A stretch of DNA of 51,294 nucleotides from Fibrobacterota bacterium (GCA_028287505.1 JAQBPN010000031.1:1-51294), one strand, 5' to 3'. Positions 1 to 8,374 are shown, numbered from the stretch's first letter. A program made the numbers and translations. The notes: generated from the letters alone by a model not told the origin.

Positions 1-1371
1 ATGAATTTGCGGCCCGATCAGGAATCGCTCTACCGCACCCATATCCTCAGGCCCTTCGAAAAAAAACATAAGTGCATCGTCGAACTGAAGACCTATCAGG
101 ACCCCGCCAAACTGCCGGAATTGCTCGCCTCCGGAGACACCATCGATCTTGTCGACCCTCCGCTCTCCATGACGCGCAGCCTGGTGGGCCGCAATCTCAT
201 CGCTCCGCTGGATGAAATCCTCCCGCCCAAGGACCTCGCCGAACTCCGCAAGGAATATTTCCTCATGGATCTGGGATCCGTACGCGGCCAGACCTTCTTC
301 CTGCCGCGGTATCTGGAAACTCCGGTCCTGATCTATCTCAAGTCCCAGGTGGCGGAAGCGGTCCAATACTGGGATCTGCGCAAGGATGAAATCAATCGCG
401 CCCTGGTCCGGTACAACGGCAGGGGATTGCCCCGCAACTATGTCCTCGAAAAGGATCCGGCCCAATGGGATTATTTCGATCTCTTCGTGGTGGGATACTA
501 CTGGTCGAACAAGGAAGTGCAGGGCCAACGGCGCGGCCGCATCGCCCTGGGGCCGTTGGGATCGCCGGCCACGCCGCAATCCCTGATGGACAAATGCTAC
601 CAGACGGGCGCCACCCAGGAAGGCCTGTTGCGCATGAACGACGACGCCGTGGTCGACATGTTCCAATGGCAATCCGTATTGATCCGCGAAGGCATCCTGA
701 ATCCCAACCTCGTCAAATCGCAATGGAGCGAGGAGGAAATCCGCGACGGCTTCCGCAGCGGCGAACTGTTCCTTTCGGAAGGCACCCAGATGGAGGCGTT
801 CCTCATCCATGGCAACGGCACCCCGGAGATGCCGGGCCTGCTGGCCAACCCGGAGGACATGGGCGTGGCCCTGATGCCCAAGGGAGGCTCCCTGTTGCTC
901 GACGATCGGAACATGGCCCAACGCGAAGGGCGCCGCAGCGTGGGGACGCGCGGTTACTGGTGGGGCATCCCGCGCCAGGCCCGCAACCGGGAACTGTCTT
1001 TCCAGCTGGCCCACTATCTGTCCAATACGCAAAACCAGATCGAGGAAAGCTCCGCCTTCGGCATGATTCCCGTGCGCCAGGATCTGCTGGGCGAACTGGG
1101 CCTGATGTTCGGCGGCGGGTGGACTTCGGAAGTGTTCCAGACGGCCTCCCAGCAGTTGGTGGAAAACCGGTTCACGCTGGCCCCCCTGGTGGAGGAGTTC
1201 CCGGAAATGGGGAGGAATTATCTCGATGCCTTCCAGGATCTCTGCCTTCCCGGCAGCGGCCAGAAAACCCGCTTCGAGGACATCCAAAAGGCCCTGGAGG
1301 ATCGCTACATCCCCCGGCAGAAACAAATCCTGGGGCCGAAATACCCGGCTAGGGTTCTCTCGAGTCGGTAA
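1..1371 (+). CDS. Extracellular solute-binding protein, family 1 type (5'-partial)
   Basis: The product resembles the periplasmic binding component of carbohydrate ABC importers (SBP family 1). The visible protein begins inside the mature domain: the first 50 residues carry the usual helix followed by a short run ending DTIDLVDPP, which corresponds to the 'pDv' region of the family. No signal peptide is visible, so the true start almost certainly lies left of the window and the ATG at base 1 is probably internal. The C-terminal half has the family-like segment GYWWGIPRQARNRELSFQLA followed by a SSAFGMIPVR hinge-like stretch. No permease or ATPase gene follows, so the transporter partners are either upstream or absent. 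The family call is from overall pattern only; the substrate cannot be read. Confidence 0.6.
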   Translation: MNLRPDQESLYRTHILRPFEKKHKCIVELKTYQDPAKLPELLASGDTIDLVDPPLSMTRSLVGRNLIAPLDEILPPKDLAELRKEYFLMDLGSVRGQTFFLPRYLETPVLIYLKSQVAEAVQYWDLRKDEINRALVRYNGRGLPRNYVLEKDPAQWDYFDLFVVGYYWSNKEVQGQRRGRIALGPLGSPATPQSLMDKCYQTGATQEGLLRMNDDAVVDMFQWQSVLIREGILNPNLVKSQWSEEEIRDGFRSGELFLSEGTQMEAFLIHGNGTPEMPGLLANPEDMGVALMPKGGSLLLDDRNMAQREGRRSVGTRGYWWGIPRQARNRELSFQLAHYLSNTQNQIEESSAFGMIPVRQDLLGELGLMFGGGWTSEVFQTASQQLVENRFTLAPLVEEFPEMGRNYLDAFQDLCLPGSGQKTRFEDIQKALEDRYIPRQKQILGPKYPARVLSSR

Positions 1372-1479
1372 AGATTCCATTTGAAAAAGAGCCGCGGGAC
1401 TTGAGACGGGGCGCTCCGTCGTATAGATCTCGTCGGGCGACCAGGCCGCCCTCCTGGTTCCGACGCTAACGCCCTTTGG

Positions 1480-1579
1480 CGTCGGGCGTCGGGCGTTAAG
1501 AAAAAACCGAAACCGAAGAAAAATTCAGGAATCTCCCGGTTTTTCTTAACGCCCGACGCCCGTCGCCCGACGCCCGACG
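1480..1579. repeat. Long imperfect inverted repeat (hairpin) between the SBP and dUTPase genes
   Basis: A left arm at 1480-1509 is almost perfectly complementary to 1537-1565, with one extra base in an A-run and one mismatch, around a 27-base loop. The arms are built from repeats of GTCGGGC / GCCCGAC, and an additional copy of GCCCGACGCCCGACG continues to 1579. The structure lies about 110 bases after the SBP stop and 80 before the dUTPase start. It could act as a terminator or mRNA stabiliser, or be a REP/MITE-like dispersed element. There is no T-run directly after the stem, which speaks against a classical intrinsic terminator. Confidence 0.75.
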
Positions 1580-1615
1580 AAACGTCTCCCATGGCTCCGC
1601 GGCGGCAAATTCTGC

Positions 1616-1623
1616 TATCTTTC
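1616..1623 (+). promoter_or_regulatory. Putative -7 element TATCTTTC upstream of dUTPase
   Basis: TATCTTTC fits the TAnnTTTG-like -7 box used by Bacteroidetes housekeeping sigma factors and lies 36 bases before the dUTPase ATG. A second similar box, TAGCTTTT, follows at 1627-1634. No TTTG/-33 element is visible at the right distance, so this rests only on recurrence of the box before several genes in the window. Confidence 0.3.
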
Positions 1624-1658
1624 CGCTAGCTTTTCTCCACCTCATCGGAAGCCCCACC

Positions 1659-2108
1659 ATGTCAGACAAACTCGACCAACTCTTCGCCATGCAGTCCGAA
1701 CTCAACGATCGCATCTTCGCCAAGAAGGATATCCGCGATCGGGAAGGCAAGACGCTGACCATGGCGGCCCTCGTCGCCGAGGCGAACCAGGCTGAACTAG
1801 GGCCCAACACCAAGGTGAACGAATGGCTGGGCAAATACCTGCAGGCCCTGGACGATGAGTCCCGGGAGCTGAAGGAAGAACTGTTGTGGAAATGGTGGTC
1901 CAAGGATCACCTGGACATGCAGAACATCCGCGTGGAAATCATCGACCAGCTGCACTTCTGGATGTCCCTGGCCCTGACCGCCGGGATGGACGCGGAGAGC
2001 GTCTTCAAGATTTACATGCAGAAGAACGCGGTCAACCACGCGCGCCAGGAGAACAACTACTCCAAGTCCACCAAGAACGAAGCGGACAACCAGACCGTAG
2101 TGATGTAG
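1659..2108 (+). CDS. Dimeric all-alpha dUTPase (dUTPase_2 family)
   Basis: Predicted dUTP diphosphatase, which hydrolyses dUTP to dUMP and PPi and so limits uracil incorporation into DNA. The 149-residue all-helical protein has the layout of the MazG/all-alpha NTP-pyrophosphatase superfamily: an N-terminal helix with MQSELN, the acidic helix ESRELKEELLWKWW (about 68-80), then RVEIIDQLHFWMSL (91-104) whose Glu93 and Asp96 match the metal-binding E..xD pattern, and the late Y.QKN..NHARQ..NY segment (about 118-133) typical of dUTPase_2. The dUTPase_2 family is commonest in phages, kinetoplastids and some bacteria such as Campylobacter. The gene stands alone, convergent with the next lipoprotein. 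A related NTP-PPase specificity cannot be excluded. Confidence 0.78.
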   Translation: MSDKLDQLFAMQSELNDRIFAKKDIRDREGKTLTMAALVAEANQAELGPNTKVNEWLGKYLQALDDESRELKEELLWKWWSKDHLDMQNIRVEIIDQLHFWMSLALTAGMDAESVFKIYMQKNAVNHARQENNYSKSTKNEADNQTVVM

Positions 2109-2142
2109 GGGTCCGGTTCGCCGGGCCGGACGCGGACTTCCG

Positions 2143-3228
2143 CTACCTGGCCAGGCACCTGTCGGCGACGTCCTGGATCAGGATGTCGCTGGTGGAAGCG
2201 GTCGGCTGCAATTGCACGTCGAAGGATGTCTTCTCCTGTCCCGCCATGGGAATGCATTCCGCATAGGGAACCACCAGAGCGGACTCGATGTGCGTTCCGT
2301 AGACGCTGGTGACGGGCATTGCGTCCTTCACCACCAGGAGAGGCACTCCCACGTTGTCGATCTTGCCCGGGGTTCCGGTCGGGGTCACCACGTTGATCAC
2401 GCTGCCTTGGGACAGGGTGTCGCAGGATTTCAGGGCCAGGTTCACCTTGGACGTATCCAGCTTGGCCGGCACGGGCATGGCGGTATCGGTTGAGACGGCG
2501 AATTGGGCCTTGGGCGTTGAGATGCGGGCGGCCGAGTCCTTGGAAACCTCCTTGCAGGTGTACGTGACCGGCATGTTGATGGCAACGGGTTGCGTTTCCG
2601 TCACTTCCCGTACGGAGGTCGGGCTGGAGGCGAAGCGCATCCCAACGGCCATCCGGCCGATGTCCTGGGGCAGGGAACCCAAATCGTAATTGCCCGCCGA
2701 GTCCACCTTTGCGAAGCGCCCGGTGCCGCGGATGAAAATCGATCCCGAATCGATGCGCATGCCGGATATCAATCGCACCTTGCCCTTGAAATCCCTGACG
2801 GCGCGGGTGCGGAAGGTGAACAGCGTGGAGTTCTTCACATCCGGCACGGCCAAAGTGTCGAAGAACACGGTCTTCCCGGCGGATACGCCTTCCACCACGT
2901 ACTTGCCGGCGGCCTTCAATTGGATGGTGACATAACCTTTGGAATCGCTCACCATGGCCTTGGCGGCCTCGATGAGCAAGGAGGCGGGCGCGGCGCCGGA
3001 ATCCGGGCGGAACGCGGGGATGTAAAGATTCAGGGAAATGCCGGCGAGCGGCGTGCCTTCCCCGTCCACCACGCGCGCCGATATGCCGGTGATATCCACC
3101 TTGTTGTTATCCGCAACCCCGTTTTCGGTATCGGTTCCGGTGCCTCCCAGAATACATCCCCACAGCAACGCGGAAGCCAGCGAGACTGCGCAAGCGGAGA
3201 TGAGGCTGGTCTTTCGGGGGAATCTCAT
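2143..3228 (-). CDS. Fibrobacter-type lipoprotein partnered with TIGR02147 protein
   Basis: A 361-residue predicted lipoprotein: a basic start, a hydrophobic segment and lipobox LLWGC give Cys25 as the lipidated residue. Immediately after comes GGTGTDTENG (28-37), a sequence I associate with Fibrobacterota surface lipoproteins, then a carboxypeptidase-regulatory-like stretch (ISARVVDGEGTPLAGISLN, about 48-66) as in extracellular beta-sandwich domains. The rest is low-similarity beta-rich sequence with four further cysteines in the C-terminal half. Its ATG overlaps the stop of the upstream TIGR02147 gene in an ATGA, so the two are translationally coupled. The outer-membrane or surface role is inferred from the lipobox and domain type; no enzymatic function can be assigned. 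Confidence 0.75.
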   Translation of the reverse strand: MRFPRKTSLISACAVSLASALLWGCILGGTGTDTENGVADNNKVDITGISARVVDGEGTPLAGISLNLYIPAFRPDSGAAPASLLIEAAKAMVSDSKGYVTIQLKAAGKYVVEGVSAGKTVFFDTLAVPDVKNSTLFTFRTRAVRDFKGKVRLISGMRIDSGSIFIRGTGRFAKVDSAGNYDLGSLPQDIGRMAVGMRFASSPTSVREVTETQPVAINMPVTYTCKEVSKDSAARISTPKAQFAVSTDTAMPVPAKLDTSKVNLALKSCDTLSQGSVINVVTPTGTPGKIDNVGVPLLVVKDAMPVTSVYGTHIESALVVPYAECIPMAGQEKTSFDVQLQPTASTSDILIQDVADRCLAR

Positions 3229-4079
3229 GATTTCCTCTTTTTCCGCGCGGCTCCGGCGGTGAGCGGAAACAGTTGCATATTCAGATGATAGACCCGCTCG
3301 GGCTCCTGATCCTCCCCCACTTTGCGCAAGACTTCCTTGCGGGTGACGCGGATGAGCTCGATGATTTCCTTGTAGGTCCGATCGGAAAGGCTGACCGTGG
3401 AGGAACTGAAATACCTTTCGTCCTTGGGAAAGCGCGTGATGGCCTCTTCCGCCATGCGCGTCATCGCCTGATGGAACTTGGGGATGAACAGGGATTGCAC
3501 GTCCGGATCGGTCAGGATGAACTTGGACGCGGCGCGGTAGGTTCCGTCCTCGGCCTTTTCGATCAATCCCAGGCCTTCCAGCAGTTCGATGGATTTCTTC
3601 ACCTTCTTGGGCGGAACCGGCGGGGCCAGGCGTTTGCCCATGTCCTGGGCATTGTCCTTATAGGGGAAGAACGACAGCATTTCGCGGATGGCGATGTTGT
3701 ACCAATCCTTGTAGTAATCGTACTGGGCCTTCTCCAGAACGTAATGCGCGTGGGGCGTCTTGAGATCCATGAGGATGCCGAAGAAGCGATCCTTGTCCTC
3801 CAGCGTGCCCGCCTGGTTGAAGTAGACCAGGTACTTGAAATAATTCGCCTCGGAATCCGTCAGATCCAGGGCGGACGCGAATTTCGGAATGCTGTTTTCC
3901 GTGAGGTTGTGCACCCCCTCCATCACCCGCTTGAAATAATTCGGTCCGGACATGCCCGTTTTGGCCATGAAGGCGCGATGGGAAAAACCGCGCTTGTTGG
4001 TTTTCGCCCACGCGTAATACTCGCGGAGATACCGCCGGTAGTCCGTATAGTCGAAGATGGATTTCAGTGGAGCATCCAT
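3225..4079 (-). CDS. TIGR02147 family protein (Fibrobacter paralogous family, probable regulator)
   Basis: The 284-residue protein opens with IFDYTDYRRYLREYYAWAK and GFSHRAFMAKTGMSGPNYFK, which look like the N-terminal half of the TIGR02147 family, a lineage-specific paralogous family of Fibrobacterota. Residues about 28-60 read like a helix-turn-helix (RAFMAKTGMSGPNYFKRVME), and a second winged-helix-like region (KKVKKSIELLEGLGLIEKAE) occurs around 155-175, so a DNA-binding regulatory role is likely but unproven. It is the first gene of a two-gene unit with the lipoprotein downstream (ATGA overlap), suggesting dedicated control of that lipoprotein. An AT-rich tract with TATAAT lies about 75 bases upstream. 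Confidence 0.85.
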   Translation of the reverse strand: MDAPLKSIFDYTDYRRYLREYYAWAKTNKRGFSHRAFMAKTGMSGPNYFKRVMEGVHNLTENSIPKFASALDLTDSEANYFKYLVYFNQAGTLEDKDRFFGILMDLKTPHAHYVLEKAQYDYYKDWYNIAIREMLSFFPYKDNAQDMGKRLAPPVPPKKVKKSIELLEGLGLIEKAEDGTYRAASKFILTDPDVQSLFIPKFHQAMTRMAEEAITRFPKDERYFSSSTVSLSDRTYKEIIELIRVTRKEVLRKVGEDQEPERVYHLNMQLFPLTAGAARKKRKS

Positions 4080-4149
4080 GGCTGGCAGTCGGCGGAGAAA
4101 GGTAGGAAAGAGGATTGGGTCTTCAGATTCATGTCCTGGATATGTAGTG

Positions 4150-4157
4150 TATTATAA
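4150..4157 (-). promoter_or_regulatory. Putative promoter of the TIGR02147/lipoprotein unit
   Basis: On the minus strand an AT-rich tract just upstream of the TIGR02147 gene contains a perfect TATAAT within TATTATAATACA. No convincing -35 at 16-18 bases is seen (the best is TTTGGC, closer in). The tract is strikingly AT-rich compared with flanking DNA. Coordinates are approximate. Confidence 0.3.
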
Positions 4158-4349
4158 TACTTTTATAAGCCAAATGCCATGGATTTTTCCCTATTTTAAG
4201 CATATTTGTGGAGTTTTAAGTAGTGTACAAACATAAATTTTCGGCTCTTTCCAATCCGGAGCGCGGAATAGGGCCTGACCCAACCAAGAGGAAGCGCCGG
4301 AACGGTATGGGAAAGTAGGCGTTCAGGAATGAAGGGGTTGGAGGAAAAG

Positions 4350-4480
4350 AGGAATGCGGGTGCCCGGAGAGAGCCCCGCATTCCTGCCCCGGACCTTTTG
4401 GGTCGGCCGAGTCCGGGGCGGACAAAACCCCGTAGATGGACCCGGTGCGGGCAAAAGTATGGCCCGAGAGTGCGGGCCAT
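4350..4480. ncRNA. Candidate structured RNA: three tandem hairpins
   Basis: Three perfect stems follow one another: 4350-4360 with 4375-4385 (11 bp, 14-base loop), 4386-4394 with 4411-4419 (9 bp, 16-base loop), and 4459-4466 with 4473-4480 (8 bp, 6-base loop). The first two stems are directly adjacent. On the minus strand the first stem is followed by CTCTTTTCC, which could terminate a short minus-strand transcript. I do not recognise RNase P, SRP, tmRNA, 6S or a known riboswitch. A 5' leader of the nfeD operon, a free small RNA, or a palindromic repeat cluster are all possible. Confidence 0.4.
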
Positions 4481-4611
4481 GAAAGATGGAAAAGCGAAGA
4501 ATATGCCAGTTCCAATCCGGTTGCGCTTTGCCGCCAAGCGCCCGATTCCGGCGCCAAATCGGATAACCGATCGGAAACCAGTGATGATGGTCAAAGTTTT
4601 AACCTGCAAGT

Positions 4612-4642
4612 TTTGACCGACCCTTCAAAAATCCTACCTTTG
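4612..4642 (+). promoter_or_regulatory. Bacteroidetes-like promoter of the nfeD-floA operon
   Basis: TTTG at 4612-4615, a 19-base spacer, then TACCTTTG at 4635-4642 exactly matches the TTTG-N19-TAnnTTTG architecture known for Bacteroidetes housekeeping promoters. It ends 6 bases before the chosen nfeD ATG, so transcription would start at or near the start codon and give a leaderless or nearly leaderless mRNA. This is the best-matched promoter in the window. Confidence 0.5.
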
Positions 4643-4648
4643 CCGTCC

Positions 4649-6139
4649 ATGCGGCTCGCTTCTCTTCTGGTTACTTTCGCCGCGGCCGCAACGCTCGCCT
4701 TGGGCGGAGACGTGGCGACAAATCCTTCTCCCTCCAAATCGCAGGCATCGGCCGACAAGCCGGTCCGGAAAAAAGCCATCGTCATCCCCATCGAGGAGGA
4801 AGTGGACTTCGGGCTGCATGCATTCCTGAAACGGGCCGTGGCCGAAGCCTTAATCCAGAAACCCGACGTCATCGTCTTCAAGGTGAACACCTACGGAGGC
4901 GAACTCCAGTCCGCCTTCGATATCGTGGACCTGCTGATGGGCGTCTCCCAGTGCAGCACCTACGCCTTCGTGGAACAGAAAGCCATTTCCGCCGGCGCCC
5001 TGATCGCCCTTTCCTGCAACCGCATCGCCATGGGGAACGGGACCACCATCGGCGATTGCGCCCCCATCACCCAGGGAAAGGACGGCATCGTGATGCTGGG
5101 CGAGAAGATCCAATCCCCATTGCGCGCCAAGTTCCGCACCCTGGCGGAGAAGAACGGATATCCCAGCCTGATGGCCCAAGCCATGGTGACCGCGGATATC
5201 GGGGTTGTGGTCGCCGAAACGGCGAGCGCCGAAGAATATTTCACCGTCAAGCAATGGGACGCCTTGGGGGAAAAGGGCCAGGCCCGGTTCAAGAGCCATA
5301 AAATCGTCGTGCCCGAAGGTCAGTTGCTCACCATGACCGACCGGGAGGCATCCGCCTTCGGGTTCTCGCAAGGATCCTATGCGGGCCTGAAGGAGTTCCT
5401 GGACGCCAAAGGCTGGGTCCAAAGCGGCGAGGTGGACACCACCTGGTCGGAAAATCTGGTGCGCGTGATCGGCAAGTTCGCTCCCATCCTTATGATGATC
5501 GGGTTCGGCGCCTTGTACCTGGAGTTCAAGACCCCGGGCCTGAGTATTTTCGGCGTCATCGGCGTCCTCTGCCTGGCGATCGTTTTCGGGAGCAAGTACG
5601 CCGTGGGCCTGGCCGATCACACCGAGCTTCTGCTCCTGCTGGCGGGGTTCGCCTGCGTGGCGGCGGAGATGTATCTCTTCCCCGGAACCCTGATCCCGGG
5701 CGCCATCGGCCTGTTGTTGATCCTGGTGGCGCTCACCCTCTCCATGCAATCCTTCACCTTGCCGGATCCGGACATGCCCTGGGAACGCAAGAGCCTGATC
5801 GACAACCTCTTCAGCACCGTGGGCTCCATGGTGGCGGCCCTGTTGATTCCTCTCTTGGCCATCCGCTTCGTGCTGCCCCATCTGCCCGCGGGGGCCAAGG
5901 TCATCTCCGATACCACCCTGGCCGACGCGCGTTCGGTGGCTCCGGAAACCACCCGCATTTCCGTGGGGCTGATCGGCAGGACCAAAACGCCTTTGCGCCC
6001 ATCCGGCAAGGCCGTGTTCGCCGGGAACACCATCGAAGTGATATCGCGCGGCGAATTCATCGAGGCCGACAAGCCGGTGGAAGTGGCCCGCATCGACGGC
6101 AACAACGTGGTGGTACGCCCCAAGGAAGGCGCCGCATGA
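4649..6139 (+). CDS. NfeD-family membrane serine protease (ClpP-class + NfeD)
   Basis: A 496-residue protein with signal peptide (about 1-20), a ClpP/SppA-class protease domain (about 40-240), three to four membrane segments (about 270-420) and a soluble C-terminal OB-fold (about 430-490). VNTYGGELQSAFDIVD corresponds to the family NTPGG oxyanion region and AISAGALIA contains the predicted nucleophile Ser114; the partner Lys probably lies in the IQSPLRAKFRTLAEKNG stretch. Proteins of this type partner with stomatin/flotillin proteins in membrane quality control. I start at 4649 rather than the longer open frame from 4436, because only this start gives a signal peptide and the upstream part reads through the hairpin region. 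It overlaps the next gene by ATGA, giving an nfeD-nfeD-floA unit. Confidence 0.85.
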   Translation: MRLASLLVTFAAAATLALGGDVATNPSPSKSQASADKPVRKKAIVIPIEEEVDFGLHAFLKRAVAEALIQKPDVIVFKVNTYGGELQSAFDIVDLLMGVSQCSTYAFVEQKAISAGALIALSCNRIAMGNGTTIGDCAPITQGKDGIVMLGEKIQSPLRAKFRTLAEKNGYPSLMAQAMVTADIGVVVAETASAEEYFTVKQWDALGEKGQARFKSHKIVVPEGQLLTMTDREASAFGFSQGSYAGLKEFLDAKGWVQSGEVDTTWSENLVRVIGKFAPILMMIGFGALYLEFKTPGLSIFGVIGVLCLAIVFGSKYAVGLADHTELLLLLAGFACVAAEMYLFPGTLIPGAIGLLLILVALTLSMQSFTLPDPDMPWERKSLIDNLFSTVGSMVAALLIPLLAIRFVLPHLPAGAKVISDTTLADARSVAPETTRISVGLIGRTKTPLRPSGKAVFAGNTIEVISRGEFIEADKPVEVARIDGNNVVVRPKEGAA

Positions 6140-6624
6140 AACTCCTCTGGCCCATCGCCCTGCAGCTCATGGCCTTCGGCGTCGCCTTGGCCGAGGTGAT
6201 CGTCCCTTCCTTCGGCATCCTGTTGGTGGTGTGCATCGGCATCGCCGGCTATTCCTGGTACGTGATCCTCAACCAGCTTCCGCACTCCGCGGCCATTTGG
6301 TTCGGCATCGCCGATCTCATCACGGTCCCCCTCTTCATCAAGTTCGCCTTCGCCTACCTGGGCCGCTCGGCCATTTCCCACGGCACGGACCTGGGCACGG
6401 GTTCGGGACAGGACGCCCTGGACAAAGATCTCCAGCGTCACGTGGGTGTTACCGCCCTGGTTGACGCCACCCTGCGCCCCACCGGCCGCATCCGCATCGG
6501 GGACGACACTTTCGAGGCCCAGACGGGCGGGGACTGGGTGGAAAAAGGCGGGCGGGTCAAAGTCGTATCGGTAAGCGGCAGCCGCTTCCACGTCGAAAAA
6601 ATCGCGGATTCAAAGAATCAATAG
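6136..6624 (+). CDS. Short NfeD protein (membrane segments + OB-fold)
   Basis: A 162-residue protein without protease domain. Two to three hydrophobic segments (about 5-35, 38-55 and 60-80) precede a soluble C-terminal NfeD-type OB-fold (about 100-160), in which [20 protein letters not shown] and [16 protein letters not shown] are characteristic. It lies between the NfeD protease (ATGA overlap) and floA (10-base gap), a standard arrangement in which a short NfeD is thought to contact the flotillin scaffold. The role in membrane microdomain organisation is inferred from this conserved neighbourhood. Confidence 0.8.
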   Translation: MKLLWPIALQLMAFGVALAEVIVPSFGILLVVCIGIAGYSWYVILNQLPHSAAIWFGIADLITVPLFIKFAFAYLGRSAISHGTDLGTGSGQDALDKDLQRHVGVTALVDATLRPTGRIRIGDDTFEAQTGGDWVEKGGRVKVVSVSGSRFHVEKIADSKNQ

Positions 6625-6634
6625 GAGTTCATCC

Positions 6635-7615
6635 ATGGATATCAAAGTAATACTTCTGGCAGCGGCCGTTCTGGTCATCATCGTGGTGGGATTCATCCTG
6701 CTCAACTTCTTCGGACTATGGTTCCAGGCGCTCATGTCCAAGGCCGACGTATCCCTGGTATCCCTGCTGGGCATGCGCTTCCGCAAAGTGCCCGCCAAGG
6801 TGATCGTGGAAGCCAAGATCATGGGGATAAAGGCGGGCCTGCCTCTGTCCACGGAGGAATTGGAAGCCCATTACATGGCGGGCGGCAACGTGCTGCGCGT
6901 GGTCCAGGCCCTGATCGCGGCGGACAAGGCCAACATCCCCCTCAACTTCAAGCGGGCCGCGGCCATCTCCCTGGCCGGACGCAACGTGCTTGAGGCCGTG
7001 CAGATGTCGGTGAACCCGAAGGTTATCGAAACCCCCGTGGTCGCGGGAGTGGCCATGGACGGCATCCAGCTCCGGGCCGTGGCGCGCGTTACGGTGCGCA
7101 CCAACCTGGACAAGCTGGTGGGCGGCGCTGGCGAAGAGACCATCCTGGCGCGCGTGGGCGAAGGTATCGTGGCCACGATCGGTTCGGCCAAGAACCACAA
7201 GTCGGTGCTGGAAAGCCCGGATCAGATCTCGAAGACCGTGTTGAGCAAGGGTCTCGATTCCGGCACGGCCTACGACATCCTTTCCATCGACATCGCCGAC
7301 GTGGACGTGGGCAAGAACATCGGCGCGGGTTTGGAAACCGATCGCGCGGAAGCGGACAAGAAAATCGCCCAGGCGAAGGCCGAAGAACGGCGGGCCATGG
7401 CCATCGCCCACGAGCAGGAGATGATTGCCCGCGTGGCCGAGATGCGCGCCAAGGTGGTGGAAGCGGAGGCCCAGATCCCCATCGCCATGGCGGAAGCCTT
7501 CCGCTCCGGCAACCTGGGCGTGATGGACTTCTACCATATGAAGAACGTCAATGCCGATACGGCCATGCGCGAAAAGATCGGCGGAGTCGGGGAACAGAAC
7601 AAGCCGAAAACCTAG
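6635..7615 (+). CDS. floA: Flotillin-like protein FloA
   Basis: A 326-residue SPFH-like protein of the FloA (former UPF0365) family. A single N-terminal membrane segment (about 5-27) precedes the conserved body: [20 protein letters not shown], the [20 protein letters not shown] stretch, then [20 protein letters not shown] and [20 protein letters not shown]. The C-terminal third is an Ala/Glu-rich coiled coil, as expected for flotillins, ending in a short [17 protein letters not shown] tail. FloA scaffolds functional membrane microdomains. Position directly after two NfeD genes supports the assignment. A Shine-Dalgarno-like AGGAG lies about 8 bases upstream of ATG. Confidence 0.93.
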   Translation: MDIKVILLAAAVLVIIVVGFILLNFFGLWFQALMSKADVSLVSLLGMRFRKVPAKVIVEAKIMGIKAGLPLSTEELEAHYMAGGNVLRVVQALIAADKANIPLNFKRAAAISLAGRNVLEAVQMSVNPKVIETPVVAGVAMDGIQLRAVARVTVRTNLDKLVGGAGEETILARVGEGIVATIGSAKNHKSVLESPDQISKTVLSKGLDSGTAYDILSIDIADVDVGKNIGAGLETDRAEADKKIAQAKAEERRAMAIAHEQEMIARVAEMRAKVVEAEAQIPIAMAEAFRSGNLGVMDFYHMKNVNADTAMREKIGGVGEQNKPKT

Positions 7616-7627
7616 GCGTAACCCTCT

Positions 7628-8374
7628 ATGAAACTGGAAATCATCCTCCTCCTCATCGCCGTGCAAGTGGTGTATAAGGTCATGTCCAAGCGGAAGGCCG
7701 CGAAGCAGGCCGAAGAGGCTTCCCGGAATCCCGCCGCTTCCCGCGGTCCGGCCCAGGGCGGACCTGCGGGAGCCGCCGTCACCCCGCGCAAGCCGCAAGC
7801 CATCCCGGACGGCCGGAACTCCTACGACGAGGCCCGGGACCAGGAGGATTGGGATGAACATCATATGAGCGGAGAGTCCAGGGATGCGCGCCCGGCCGCG
7901 GGCCAGCCACCGCAACCGGACCGGACCGGGAATGCCCCGGCCGCGGGCCAAGGCAAAGCCGCGGACCTGGGCAAGGACCTTCTCTCACAATTGGCCCGGG
8001 AACTGGGACTGGAAATCCCCTCCGCCCCGCAACGGAAACCGGCTTCCGCACCGGCCGCCCGCCCCCAGCCGGCGCAACCGGTCGGGCAAAAAACCAAGGC
8101 CGATACAGCCCGCCCCACGTCCCAAGCCACCACCTTGTCCAAGCGCGTAGCGGAAAAAGGGGCGGTCAAGACTGATGCGGATGGGCCCACCGACCGCTAC
8201 CGGAACGAATCCGTCCCGCGGGAGGCCCCCGGTAACACGCCCGTAACGGCGGAACCCATGGCCCGATCGCTTTCCGATCTGACGCGGGAAAGCCTCGGGG
8301 ACGCGGAATCCATCCGGCGCGCCTTCATCCTCAAGACCATCCTCGACAAGCCGATTTCGCTCCAGCCTCGATAA
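7628..8374 (+). CDS. Membrane-anchored Pro/Ala-rich protein of the floA operon
   Basis: A 248-residue protein of unknown function. One N-terminal hydrophobic segment (about 3-18, IILLLIAVQVVYKVM) is followed by a basic stretch (SKRKAAKQ), then a long disordered Pro/Ala/Arg-rich region (about 35-190) and a short ordered tail (about 215-248, SLSDLTRESLGDAESIRRAF ending ILDKPISLQPR). The tail resembles the small C-terminal motif of membrane-anchored proteins beside floA in other phyla, where a coupling role is only supposed. It starts 12 bases after floA and is the last gene of the unit. Confidence 0.65.
   Translation: MKLEIILLLIAVQVVYKVMSKRKAAKQAEEASRNPAASRGPAQGGPAGAAVTPRKPQAIPDGRNSYDEARDQEDWDEHHMSGESRDARPAAGQPPQPDRTGNAPAAGQGKAADLGKDLLSQLARELGLEIPSAPQRKPASAPAARPQPAQPVGQKTKADTARPTSQATTLSKRVAEKGAVKTDADGPTDRYRNESVPREAPGNTPVTAEPMARSLSDLTRESLGDAESIRRAFILKTILDKPISLQPR

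Larger units (their letters stand above)
4080..4648. other. Gene-free 570-base spacer between divergent units
   Basis: The left part (about 4140-4250) is very AT-rich and holds the likely TIGR02147 promoter. The middle (4350-4480) holds three consecutive strong hairpins, described separately. The right part carries the nfeD promoter. Open frames crossing this spacer have no recognisable protein features and their codon content differs from neighbouring genes, so I do not call a protein here. Confidence 0.6.

Noticed and set aside
4350-4480. RNase P RNA, SRP RNA, tmRNA or 6S RNA
   Set aside because: The diagnostic conserved segments of these RNAs are not visible; only generic hairpins are seen.
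4436-4648. N-terminal extension of the NfeD protease frame
   Set aside because: It crosses the hairpin region and the promoter and would bury the signal peptide; ATG at 4649 is better.
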